A DNA stretch of 6,455 nucleotides from Methanobacteriota archaeon (GCA_005879045.1 VBLV01000136.1:3964-10418); one strand, 5' to 3'. Positions 1 to 5,565 are shown, numbered from the stretch's first letter. A program made the numbers and translations. The notes: generated from the letters alone by a model not told the origin.

Positions 1-355
1 GCTCGCGGGCCGTGTTCCCTACGTTCCCCGCTCCGGTCACCACGCCAACCAGAAGGAAGATCCACCAAAGACGGATCAGCCAGCCTCCGATTCCGGCGGG
101 GACGCCTCCGATCACGAAGAGCATGACGGCCCCGAAGAACGATTGGAAGAACGCGGTCACCGAGAAAGACGAGCTCGTCGCCTGACCGATTGTCCCCGTG
201 AGGAAGTTGAGGAACCCGTAGAGGATCAGCAGGATGCCGATGATCAAGAGGGCGGCTCCGACCAGGACGACGGTCACCGCGCCCCAGCCGAACGGAAGGC
301 TCGCGGCGGTCCTCCGAATCGGGGATGCCGCGTAGTAAGGGGAGGGTGCGACCAT
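1..355 (-). CDS. Multi-pass membrane protein of unknown function (C-terminus beyond left edge)
   Basis: An open frame runs leftward from the ATG at 355 to the window edge without a stop (118 codons visible). The first 20 residues are polar and rich in Pro, Ala and Tyr (begins MVAPSPYYAASPIRR). A long hydrophobic segment follows at about residues 25-52, rich in Val, Leu, Ile and Gly. A Ser/Thr-rich linker (58-67) leads to two further hydrophobic stretches at about 69-90 and 92-108, the second containing a Trp-Trp pair. This is the pattern of a small integral membrane protein with a short, probably cytoplasmic, N-terminus. No enzymatic motif is visible and I do not recognise the family. The start is supported by a TATA-like box about 60 nt upstream and the absence of other in-frame start codons nearby. 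It is transcribed divergently from the gene at 559. The reading frame is likely real because the hydrophobic pattern is coherent; the function is unknown. Confidence 0.72.
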   Translation of the reverse strand, partial: MVAPSPYYAASPIRRTAASLPFGWGAVTVVLVGAALLIIGILLILYGFLNFLTGTIGQATSSSFSVTAFFQSFFGAVMLFVIGGVPAGIGGWLIRLWWIFLLVGVVTGAGNVGNTARE

Positions 356-413
356 GGGGATTGCGGTCCTCGGCGGCTCGGTGGGCTTCGTGTCTGCGTC
401 GATATCCCGTGGG

Positions 414-419
414 ATAAAT
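414..419 (-). promoter_or_regulatory. TATA-like box of the leftward membrane protein gene
   Basis: On the minus strand the sequence reads ACATTTATCCC here, an A/T island in GC-rich DNA. A start about 26 nt downstream would leave a 5' leader of roughly 35 nt before the ATG at 355. This is inferred from spacing and composition only. Confidence 0.4.
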
Positions 420-525
420 GTTTCAGTGGTTTTCCCAACGGTGGTATTCAGGGACCCCGGCCCTCGGCGCCGGATGTGAGGGGGCGGAATCCCATTGCTC
501 CCGTGTCGAATTCTCTCGAGCAATG

Positions 526-533
526 TCTTAAGT
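526..533 (+). promoter_or_regulatory. TATA-like box of the HExxH protein gene
   Basis: The sequence TCTTAAGT is centred about 29 nt before the ATG at 559, the same distance seen for other genes in this window. The transcript would start at or very near the start codon. The match to an archaeal TATA box is weak on its own; the spacing is the main support. Confidence 0.4.
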
Positions 534-558
534 CTCACCGACGTCGTTCGGACGGTCG

Positions 559-1053
559 ATGGACTTCAACGCGAAGCTCGACCAGGCGCGGACCCTCGCC
601 GACGTCTTCGAGCTGGTGAAGCGGGCCGTCGAGGCTGTCCTCGGACGCACGCGGGCGGGCCTGATGCTCGCCCTCGCGGATCTCGGTAACCATCCGCAGG
701 GGTTCCTCGGTGCGTTCTATCCGGTCGCGAGCAACGTGATCGTGATGAACAAGGTCCCCCTCCTTCGAATTCAGGAGACGAACCCGCGGCTGTACAAGCC
801 CTACGCGTTCTACGTCCTCTTGCATGAGTACCTGCACTCGATCGGCTTCGTGGACGAGCGGGTGTGTCGCGAGCAGGCACACCGGGTCCTCGAGACGCTG
901 TTCGGAGTCGATCATCTGGTCACGCAGATTTCCGCCGACACCGCCCGGTTCTTCCCGAACCTCGTCTTCCCGGACGCCGCGTGGCAGCCGTCGCAGCTGG
1001 CCCTCGAGTTCGTCCCCGGCTTCGACCGGGGCTCGGCATCCTACATCAGGTGA
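559..1053 (+). CDS. Putative zincin-like metalloprotein with HExxHxxGxxD motif
   Basis: The 164-residue product has no signal peptide or membrane segment, so it is probably cytoplasmic. Residues 89-99 read HEYLHSIGFVD, matching the extended zinc-binding signature HExxHxxGxxH/D: His89, Glu90, His93 and possibly Asp99 would be ligands and catalytic base. Glu105 and His108, two helical turns later, are alternative third ligands. The motif lies in a predicted helix after a hydrophobic run (FYVLL), as expected of an active-site helix. The rest has an N-terminal helical region (about 5-45) and an aromatic/Pro-rich C-terminus (131-157). The Met-turn of true metzincins is not evident, since no Met occurs after residue 63. 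I do not recognise a named family. Peptidase activity is inference; it could be a non-catalytic metal-binding fold. It lies 69 nt upstream of the aquaporin gene on the same strand, which has its own promoter signal. Confidence 0.75.
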   Translation: MDFNAKLDQARTLADVFELVKRAVEAVLGRTRAGLMLALADLGNHPQGFLGAFYPVASNVIVMNKVPLLRIQETNPRLYKPYAFYVLLHEYLHSIGFVDERVCREQAHRVLETLFGVDHLVTQISADTARFFPNLVFPDAAWQPSQLALEFVPGFDRGSASYIR

Positions 1054-1080
1054 GACCGCTCCGCGGCCGCGCCGAATAAC

Positions 1081-1088
1081 TACAAATA
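1081..1088 (+). promoter_or_regulatory. TATA-like box of the aquaporin gene
   Basis: TACAAATA is flanked by further A residues (region 1077-1090) in a GC-rich gap. Transcription would begin near 1111, about 12 nt before the ATG, so this gene should have a short leader containing the Shine-Dalgarno site, unlike its leaderless-looking neighbours. Confidence 0.5.
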
Positions 1089-1090
1089 GA

Positions 1091-1106
1091 CGGCGTCGCT
1101 ACGCCG
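1091..1106. repeat. Perfect inverted repeat between aquaporin TATA box and start site
   Basis: CGGCGT and ACGCCG form a 6-bp perfect inverted repeat separated by CGCT. It lies directly downstream of the TATA-like box and upstream of the predicted transcription start, a position where archaeal repressors often bind. It could also be chance in GC-rich DNA. Confidence 0.35.
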
Positions 1107-1111
1107 CCGGG

Positions 1112-1116
1112 GGAGG
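1112..1116 (+). promoter_or_regulatory. Shine-Dalgarno site of the aquaporin gene
   Basis: GGAGG ends 6 nt before the ATG at 1123, which is good spacing and fixes the start codon. It is the clearest ribosome-binding site in the window. Confidence 0.65.
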
Positions 1117-1122
1117 CGGGAG

Positions 1123-1824
1123 ATGGCGGTCGCCGCGTGGCGGAAGGGAGTCGCGGAATTCATCGGGGCGTTTACGCTGATTTTCATCGGTGCCGGCGCC
1201 ATCCTGACGGCCGGTTCGACGAGCACCTCGGATCTCGTCTTGGTCGCCCTCGCGCATGGACTCGCTATTGGGGTCATGGCGTCCGCCTTGGCCCACATCT
1301 CCGGAGGGCACTTCAATCCGGCAGTAACGCTCGGTGCGCTGGTCGGCCGACAGCTTTCCGTACGCCTAGCGATGGTGTACTGGATTGCGCAACTGTTGGG
1401 CGGGGTGGGGGGAGCTCTTGCGCTCGCAGCCGTGTTCCCAGCGGCCATTTGGCAGCCTTACCATCTCGGCACGCCCACGCTCGGGACCTCCGCATCACTC
1501 GGTTGGGATGTAGGAATCGGGACCGGGATCCTCGTGGAGGCGATCCTCACGTTCTTCCTCGCATTCGTCGTATTTGGGACCGGAATCGATCCAAAGGGTT
1601 CCTTCAATGCGGTGGGCGGCTTCGCGATTGGGCTGACGATCACGATTGACATCTTGATGGGTGGTCCGCTAACAGGCGCCGCCATGAATCCCGCGCGCTG
1701 GTTCGGTCCGGCCATCGTCGCTCAGTTTTTCGACAACTGGTACGTGTACTGGATCGGGCCGTTCATCGGCGCAATCGTCGCGGGCCTGTTGTACGCCAAC
1801 GTGTTCCTCGAGAAGCCTCGATAA
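1123..1824 (+). CDS. Aquaporin (MIP family) channel with His/Ile/Ala/Arg filter
   Basis: A 233-residue integral membrane channel of usual MIP length (compare E. coli AqpZ, 231 residues). Both half-helix signatures are present: HISGGHFNPAVT with Asn65-Pro-Ala in loop B, and AAMNPAR with Asn189-Pro-Ala followed by Arg192 in loop E. Six hydrophobic segments lie at about 9-29, 38-58, 82-104, 129-152, 163-180 and 205-227. Aligning by eye to AqpZ, the aromatic/arginine filter (Phe43, His174, Thr183, Arg189 there) becomes His45, Ile177, Ala186 and Arg192. Ile in the second position recalls archaeal AqpM; the full set resembles plant tonoplast TIP channels, some of which pass ammonia, urea or hydrogen peroxide as well as water. 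The likely role is water or small neutral solute transport; the exact substrate is not decided by the sequence. The start is fixed by GGAGG 6 nt upstream. The oxidative-stress genes nearby make peroxide transport an attractive but untested idea. Confidence 0.95.
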   Translation: MAVAAWRKGVAEFIGAFTLIFIGAGAILTAGSTSTSDLVLVALAHGLAIGVMASALAHISGGHFNPAVTLGALVGRQLSVRLAMVYWIAQLLGGVGGALALAAVFPAAIWQPYHLGTPTLGTSASLGWDVGIGTGILVEAILTFFLAFVVFGTGIDPKGSFNAVGGFAIGLTITIDILMGGPLTGAAMNPARWFGPAIVAQFFDNWYVYWIGPFIGAIVAGLLYANVFLEKPR

Positions 1825-1870
1825 ACGCCTCACGCTCGCTGCGCGCAACCTTGACTCGCGCAGTTTCACA

Positions 1871-1878
1871 TTACGTAA
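1871..1878. repeat. 8-bp palindrome upstream of the reductase promoter
   Basis: TTACGTAA is a perfect palindrome immediately upstream of the presumed BRE/TATA element at 1881-1891. This position would suit an activator or a competing regulator. It is short, so chance occurrence is possible. Confidence 0.25.
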
Positions 1879-1880
1879 GA

Positions 1881-1891
1881 AATGTTTAAAT
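1881..1891 (+). promoter_or_regulatory. BRE/TATA promoter of the flavoprotein reductase gene
   Basis: A purine-rich stretch followed by TTTAAAT (1885-1891) is a good archaeal TATA box. Its centre is 29 nt upstream of the ATG at 1917, so transcription should start within a few bases of the start codon. No Shine-Dalgarno site is present, consistent with a leaderless mRNA. Confidence 0.65.
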
Positions 1892-1916
1892 CGGTTCGCT
1901 GGGTGCCCAATTTGGT

Positions 1917-2711
1917 ATGATTCGCGGGACGGCTCCGGCGAAGGCGGTGGCGGTGCCAAAACCCGCCGTTCAAGAGCCCCCCGTCAAGTTTCGATCCGGC
2001 AAACACACCGTGATCGTGAAGGAAGTTTTCGACATTGCCCCGAAGTTTCCGCAGACGTACCTGATCCGGTTCACCTTCGAAAATGAGCCCGTGTTCGACT
2101 TCGAGCCCGGGCAGTTCATCTCGATCTTCGCGGAGAAGGATGGCAAGCGCATCTCCCGCCCGTATTCGATCGCGTCATGGCCGGAGAACAAGGACTACCT
2201 CGAGCTCTGCATCAAAATCGTCGAGGGTGGGTTCATGTCGAACTACCTCTACCACGTCTCCCCGGGGACAAAGCTCCAGTCGATCGGGCCGTTGGGGCGC
2301 TTCGTGATCCCGGAGCCGATTCGGTACGATACCGTCTTCGTTGCCACAGGGACCGGGGTCGCGCCGTTCGTCTCGATGTTGGGCCACATCTGGGCGCAGG
2401 GCCTCGACGCGGGCCATGAGTTCCACGTCGTGTTCGGCGTGCGTTACGTGCACGACCTGATCTACCGCAGCCTGATCGAGAAGTGGGAGCGAGAGCATTC
2501 GAATTTCCACTTCTACCCGACGATTTCGCGTCCCGAGACGCCGGATTGGAAAGGCCGCGTGGGATACGTCCAGAAGGTCATCGAGAACGACATCAACGAC
2601 TACGGGAACAAGCAGGTCTTCATCTGCGGCTTGCACGACATGGTCGAGGACGTGAAGAACCTCTGCCAGCGCCTCGGATTCGCGTACGTGCGATTCGAGA
2701 AGTGGGACTGA
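1917..2711 (+). CDS. FAD-dependent ferredoxin/flavodoxin-NAD(P)H reductase family protein
   Basis: A 264-residue cytoplasmic flavoprotein of the ferredoxin-NADP reductase superfamily, which moves electrons between NAD(P)H and a one-electron carrier through FAD. Residues 1-25 are an Ala/Pro-rich extension. The FAD-binding barrel spans about 28-130, with RPYS (81-84) for the flavin, GGFMSNYL (104-111) at the pyrophosphate, and GPLGRF (124-129). The nucleotide domain spans about 137-264, with GTGVAPF (145-151) and CGLHDMV (237-243) near the C-terminus. The chain ends in Trp-Asp after YVRFEK; a C-terminal aromatic close to the flavin is common in bacterial-type reductases. No 2Fe-2S domain is fused, so the partner is a separate ferredoxin, flavodoxin or oxygenase. 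The 1917 start is supported by the promoter spacing. The gene stands alone and converges on sodX with an 11-nt gap. NADH versus NADPH preference and partner cannot be read from the sequence. Confidence 0.9.
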   Translation: MIRGTAPAKAVAVPKPAVQEPPVKFRSGKHTVIVKEVFDIAPKFPQTYLIRFTFENEPVFDFEPGQFISIFAEKDGKRISRPYSIASWPENKDYLELCIKIVEGGFMSNYLYHVSPGTKLQSIGPLGRFVIPEPIRYDTVFVATGTGVAPFVSMLGHIWAQGLDAGHEFHVVFGVRYVHDLIYRSLIEKWEREHSNFHFYPTISRPETPDWKGRVGYVQKVIENDINDYGNKQVFICGLHDMVEDVKNLCQRLGFAYVRFEKWD

Positions 2712-2722
2712 GACCGGCCTCG

Positions 2723-3025
2723 CTATCGCAGCCGGATCCAGACCTTCCCAACGATTTCTCTCAATGAGATCGGTCCGAATGCACGACTGTCTCGGCTACG
2801 ATCGGCGTTGTCGCCCGCCACACGGATCTGCGTAGCATCGGGGACATCGAAAACTCGTTTCACCAGGAATCGCTGGGGCGTCTCCGGATCCTGCACGACG
2901 ACCAGATCACCTTTCACAGGTGGGTGGAACTTGTACGCCCACCGGTTCACCAGGACGTAATCGCCCGGTTCCAAGGCAGGCCGCATGCTATCGTCCTCGA
3001 CCCTGAAGCGGCGGAGAGGGAACAT
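2723..3025 (-). CDS. sodX: Nickel superoxide dismutase maturation protease (signal peptidase-like)
   Basis: A compact 100-residue S24/S26-type serine peptidase. The Ser-Met-Arg-Pro box (EDDSMRPALEPGD, residues 10-22) carries the nucleophile Ser13, and the RFLVKRV segment (52-58) carries the general base Lys56. The conserved GDN...S.DSR..GP box lies at 71-85 (GDNADRSRDSRAFGPI). Unlike ordinary signal peptidase I it has no N-terminal membrane anchor, which fits the short soluble enzymes encoded beside sodN that cleave the SodN leader to expose the nickel-binding His. The start at 3025 is chosen because the frame upstream of it overlaps sodN and is low-complexity shadow sequence. It begins 11 nt after the sodN stop on the same strand, so the two are almost certainly one operon. 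No Shine-Dalgarno site is visible. The sodN neighbourhood is the main reason for calling it SodX and not a general peptidase. Confidence 0.9.
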   Translation of the reverse strand: MFPLRRFRVEDDSMRPALEPGDYVLVNRWAYKFHPPVKGDLVVVQDPETPQRFLVKRVFDVPDATQIRVAGDNADRSRDSRAFGPISLREIVGKVWIRLR

Positions 3026-3036
3026 CGCGGACGGAA

Positions 3037-3558
3037 TCACTTGAACTTTGGGTAGACGGTCAGGCGCTCCGTGGGGTAGGGCGCCTTCGCGGTGATCGTC
3101 TCGAATCCTTTCGTCTTCCAGAAGATGGACGCGATGTCGTTCGTCGCCTTCAGGAGGTCCTCGGCCGCCTGGAGGTTGATCTCCTGGCGCGCCTTCGAAC
3201 CGGTCTTGAGCGCCTTCCACACGAGATCGTGGAGTTCCGGGAACGTCTTCAGGTGCTCCGGCTTGAAGTAGTCGGCCCAAAGGATGCGAAGCTCATTCTT
3301 CGCGATCTCCGAGTGTTGCTCTTTCGTGGCGATGTACCGCGCAAGCTTGTTCGTGTACTCCTGGCGCTGCTCCGGCGTCGCACTGGCACCGGGCTTGTCG
3401 AGTTGGTTGATCAGGTCGACCATTCGGACGACCGTGTGGGCGGCGAGTTGCGCATGGTGCGGATCGTAGATGCCGCAGGGGATGTCGCAGTGCGCGTACG
3501 CGATCGGAGCCGGAGAAATCCGGTCGAGCCAGCGGGCCAGCAAGTACAGCAGTGACAT
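3037..3558 (-). CDS. sodN: Nickel-containing superoxide dismutase precursor
   Basis: A 173-residue precursor of the Ni-SOD family, which dismutates superoxide to oxygen and hydrogen peroxide. The nickel hook HCDIPCGIY occupies residues 23-31: after cleavage before His23, the new amino terminus, His23, Cys24 and Cys28 bind nickel. The leader is 22 residues (begins MSLLYLLARWLDR), and the mature chain would be 151 residues. The four-helix-bundle body is recognisable, with KEQHSEIAKNELRILWADYF (79-98), the PEL motif (107-109) and IFWKTK (145-150) matching Streptomyces SodN by eye. About 22 extra residues follow at the C-terminus, and the mature chain is longer than the 117-residue Streptomyces enzyme. 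The ATG at 3558 is preferred over an ATG at 3654 because the TATA box lies 28 nt before 3558, within the longer frame, and the extra N-terminal sequence is unlike the family. sodX follows directly. It is divergent from ogg2. Ni-SOD is best known from bacteria, so transfer into this genome is plausible. Confidence 0.95.
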   Translation of the reverse strand: MSLLYLLARWLDRISPAPIAYAHCDIPCGIYDPHHAQLAAHTVVRMVDLINQLDKPGASATPEQRQEYTNKLARYIATKEQHSEIAKNELRILWADYFKPEHLKTFPELHDLVWKALKTGSKARQEINLQAAEDLLKATNDIASIFWKTKGFETITAKAPYPTERLTVYPKFK

Positions 3559-3580
3559 GGTCGCCTCGTAGCGGATTCGG

Positions 3581-3590
3581 TTATTTAAAC
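3581..3590 (-). promoter_or_regulatory. TATA box of the sodN-sodX operon
   Basis: The minus strand reads GTTTAAATAA, a near-ideal archaeal TATA box centred about 28 nt before the sodN ATG at 3558. Transcription should start within a few bases of the start codon, giving a leaderless or nearly leaderless mRNA. The TTTAAA core is palindromic and could be bound in either orientation. Confidence 0.65.
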
Positions 3591-3600
3591 GTGCGGCGGG

Positions 3601-3614
3601 CTCCGATCTCGGAG
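3601..3614. promoter_or_regulatory. Candidate operator in the sodN/ogg2 divergent promoter region
   Basis: CTCCGA and TCGGAG form a perfect 6-bp inverted repeat around a 2-nt centre. The site lies about 10 bp upstream of the sodN TATA box and about 25 bp upstream of the presumed ogg2 TATA box, where one regulator could act on both genes. No known regulator is assigned. Confidence 0.4.
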
Positions 3615-3638
3615 ACGGCAGACGGGGAATCACGCCAA

Positions 3639-3646
3639 TCTTATCA
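3639..3646 (+). promoter_or_regulatory. Weak TATA-like box of ogg2
   Basis: TCTTATCA is centred about 29 nt upstream of the TTG at 3672, the spacing seen for leaderless genes elsewhere in the window. It is the main sequence support for choosing that start. Confidence 0.35.
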
Positions 3647-3671
3647 TCACGCAATACGCTTCGCGTCTTCC

Positions 3672-4328
3672 TTGAAGCCTGGCTACAGGAACGTCGGGCA
3701 ACTGCGGACCGAGTACAAGGCGAAACGTCCCGCCATCGAGGCCCGGTTGGAGGACTTCCGCCGCGCGGGACGTTTGGCGGACGAGCGACTCTTCGAGGAA
3801 CTGTGCTTCTGCATCGTGGCCGTTCAGTCGAAGGCCCGAGCGTCCGATGCGGCCGTTGCCGCTCTCAGAGAGACCGAACTCCTCTGGTCCGGTGAAGCGG
3901 CGGAGATCGCGGCGTTCCTGCGTCATCGCACGCGCTTTCACAACCACAAAGCCGCGTACATCGTTCGCGCGCGAGACCGTTTGTTTCCGGAAGGCCGTGG
4001 CGAAATCGCGAAGACCTTGGATTCGTTTTCCTCCTCGATGGACGCTCGCGATTGGCTCGTCCGCGAGATCCATGGCTTGGGCCTGAAAGAGGCAAGTCAC
4101 TTCCTTCGGAACACGGGCCGAGGGGAAGACCTCGCGATTCTGGACCGTCATATCCTCAGGAACCTCATCCGCCATGGCGTGGTGCGGCGCCTGCCGCAGA
4201 CCTTGACCGCGAGGCGGTACTTGGACATCGAGGCGCGAACCCAGCAGTTTTCGCACGAGATTGGAATTCCGATGTCAGCCCTCGATTTGCTGTTCTGGAG
4301 CCGAGAGACGGGCGAGATATTCAAGTGA
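3672..4328 (+). CDS. ogg2: 8-oxoguanine DNA glycosylase/AP lyase, Ogg2 family
   Basis: This enzyme of the helix-hairpin-helix glycosylase superfamily removes 8-oxoguanine from DNA and cleaves the abasic site. Residue numbers assume the TTG start (218 residues; archaeal Ogg2 enzymes are about 207). Visible are the ELCFCIVAVQSKA segment (43-55), the FHNHKAAYIV helix (89-98), and the hairpin GLGLKEASHFLRN (135-147) with Lys139 as Schiff-base nucleophile. The catalytic Asp158 is in ILDRHIL (156-162). The chain ends in Lys218; a C-terminal Lys is the Ogg2 feature that helps tell 8-oxoguanine from guanine. The frame stays open upstream to a GTG at 3591 and an ATG at 3552, but these lie upstream of the TATA-like box, the ATG overlaps sodN, and the added residues are unlike the family. 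The start is therefore uncertain. mutY follows on the same strand after 134 nt. Confidence 0.88.
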   Translation: MKPGYRNVGQLRTEYKAKRPAIEARLEDFRRAGRLADERLFEELCFCIVAVQSKARASDAAVAALRETELLWSGEAAEIAAFLRHRTRFHNHKAAYIVRARDRLFPEGRGEIAKTLDSFSSSMDARDWLVREIHGLGLKEASHFLRNTGRGEDLAILDRHILRNLIRHGVVRRLPQTLTARRYLDIEARTQQFSHEIGIPMSALDLLFWSRETGEIFK

Positions 4329-4462
4329 AACCGCGAAGCCGTTCAAGACCGCGTTCGCGGCGACGCGGCACGCTCAACCTCATTCAAGCCTAGTCCGCGG
4401 GATCTGTCAGAGAAGCGGCGTGGTCCGAATGCTGATGTATCTCCCGGCGCATCGTGCCGGCG
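4329..4462 (+). other. ogg2-mutY intergenic region with a small GC hairpin
   Basis: No gene is seen in this gap. Just after the ogg2 stop, CCGCGAA (4331-4337) can pair with TTCGCGG (4354-4360), and a shorter CCGCG-TT-CGCGG (4349-4360) competes with it. There is no T-rich run to mark an archaeal terminator. A weak A/T patch at 4432-4440 (CTGATGTAT) is centred about 27 nt before the mutY ATG and could be its promoter. Confidence 0.3.
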
Positions 4463-5542
4463 ATGGGTGACCCCTCCCCGACCGAGGTTCGCACATGGCT
4501 GCTCGTGTGGTATGATGCAAATCGCCGGGACCTACCCTGGAGGCACACGCGAGACCCCTATCGAATCTTGGTCGCCGAATACCTTCTTCAGCGGACTCGG
4601 ATTGCAAGCGGGACGCCATACTACGAACGGTTCCTCGAACGGTTTCCCACGGTCCGCGATCTCGCAGCCGCCCCCCTCGATGACGTCCTCTCCGTCTGGG
4701 AGGGCCTGGGCTTCTACGGGCGGGCTCGGAACCTGCACGCGGCGGCTCGGTCGATCGTCCAGCGGCATGGCGGGGAGGTCCCTCGCTCCTACGACGAGCT
4801 GGCCTCGCTCCCGGGAATCGGGCCGTACACCGCCGGTGCGGTGGCGAGCATCGCCTTCGGGATTCCGGTGCCCGCCGTGGACGGAAACGTCGTACGCGTG
4901 GTTGCTCGCTTGTTTCGGATTCGCGAGAATGTGACGGCGGGAGCGGTCCGCAGGCGAATCGCGGAAATTGCCGCGCGACTCGTTTCCCCCGAGCGGCCGG
5001 GTGCCTTCAACCAGGCATTGATGGAACTCGGTGCCACGGTTTGCACGCCCATCGCGCCGGCGTGCGTGAGCTGTCCTGTTGAACGGTTGTGCTTGGCCCG
5101 TGCGGCCGGCGAGGAACGAGAGCTGCCTATCTCCTCTCGGCCTCGGTCCCCGCGTGCGGTGACCGTTGTCTTCGGGCTCGTAACCGCGAACGGGCGGGTC
5201 CTCCTCGTCCGGCGACCGAAAGGGCAACTGCTCGGCGGGCTGTGGGCCCTTCCGGGCGGAGAGAGGAACGGGCCTTCGGAGAGCACGGATCTCAAGGGAT
5301 CGATTCGGTCTCAGGCGGGGATCGAGGTTCGTGTCGGCCCGCGATGGTCGCGCGTGGACCGCACCTTCTCCCACCGGAAGTGGTCGGGATCGATCTACCG
5401 CTGCTCCCCGGTCCGGCGTCCGAAAGAGACCGATTCGGTCCGCTGGGTTCTCCGGGAGGAGGCGTTGTCGCTTCCTCTGGTGCCGTTCCATCGCGATGCG
5501 ATCAAGGCCCTCGCGGGACTCGAGTCATTCGAGAGCCGATAA
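4463..5542 (+). CDS. mutY: A/G-specific adenine DNA glycosylase
   Basis: MutY removes adenine mispaired opposite 8-oxoguanine, the step that complements Ogg2. Numbering is from the ATG at 4463 (359 residues); a GTG three codons upstream (4454) is equally possible. The N-terminal catalytic domain contains RRDLPWRHTRDPY (21-33), catalytic Glu39 in LVAEYLLQRT (36-45), GLGFYGRARNLH (81-92), the hairpin LPGIGPYTAGAV (116-127), and catalytic Asp140 in VDGNVVRV. The 4Fe-4S ligands are Cys194, Cys201, Cys204 and Cys210 (C-x6-C-x2-C-x5-C). The C-terminal Nudix-like domain (about 230-350) keeps the Phe-Ser-His loop (302-304) that reads 8-oxoguanine, which separates true MutY from the archaeal thymine glycosylase Mig. 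An oddity is Arg44 where bacterial MutY has the second Gln of the LQQT motif. It is downstream of ogg2, with which it forms a repair pair. Confidence 0.93.
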   Translation: MGDPSPTEVRTWLLVWYDANRRDLPWRHTRDPYRILVAEYLLQRTRIASGTPYYERFLERFPTVRDLAAAPLDDVLSVWEGLGFYGRARNLHAAARSIVQRHGGEVPRSYDELASLPGIGPYTAGAVASIAFGIPVPAVDGNVVRVVARLFRIRENVTAGAVRRRIAEIAARLVSPERPGAFNQALMELGATVCTPIAPACVSCPVERLCLARAAGEERELPISSRPRSPRAVTVVFGLVTANGRVLLVRRPKGQLLGGLWALPGGERNGPSESTDLKGSIRSQAGIEVRVGPRWSRVDRTFSHRKWSGSIYRCSPVRRPKETDSVRWVLREEALSLPLVPFHRDAIKALAGLESFESR

Positions 5543-5557
5543 TATCCATCTCAACCG

Positions 5558-5565
5558 ATAAATAT
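5558..5565 (+). promoter_or_regulatory. TATA box of trmY
   Basis: ATAAATAT is a strong A/T-rich box centred 45 nt before the ATG at 5607. Transcription from about 5588 would give a leader of roughly 18 nt, so trmY appears to have its own promoter and need not depend on mutY transcription. Confidence 0.55.

Noticed and set aside
356..558. Possible small RNA or tRNA in the divergent gap
   Set aside because: No cloverleaf, GTTC-type T-loop or box C/D pattern could be recognised; only promoter-like A/T patches are seen.
143..619. Plus-strand open frame of 158 codons at the left end
   Set aside because: It is antisense to a coherent membrane protein and runs through the divergent promoter region; its product is highly charged and disordered, with no family resemblance.
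3026..3280. Longer sodX reading frame starting at 3280
   Set aside because: The extra 85 residues overlap sodN in another frame and are low-complexity; the peptidase domain begins at the ATG at 3025.
3559..3654. N-terminal extension of sodN to an upstream ATG at 3654
   Set aside because: The sodN TATA box lies inside this extension, and a 22-residue leader from 3558 fits the family better.
3552..3671. N-terminal extension of ogg2 (ATG at 3552 or GTG at 3591)
   Set aside because: The ATG overlaps the sodN start, the added residues do not resemble Ogg2, and both codons lie upstream of the presumed promoter. The GTG is not fully excluded.
4331..4360. GC hairpin after ogg2 as an intrinsic terminator
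   Set aside because: No T-rich run follows and archaeal termination does not rely on GC hairpins; it may be chance pairing in GC-rich DNA.
4532..5491. Long minus-strand open frame of 319 codons
   Set aside because: It lies wholly opposite mutY, is Arg/Pro-rich with no recognisable motifs, and is the antisense shadow typical of GC-rich genes.
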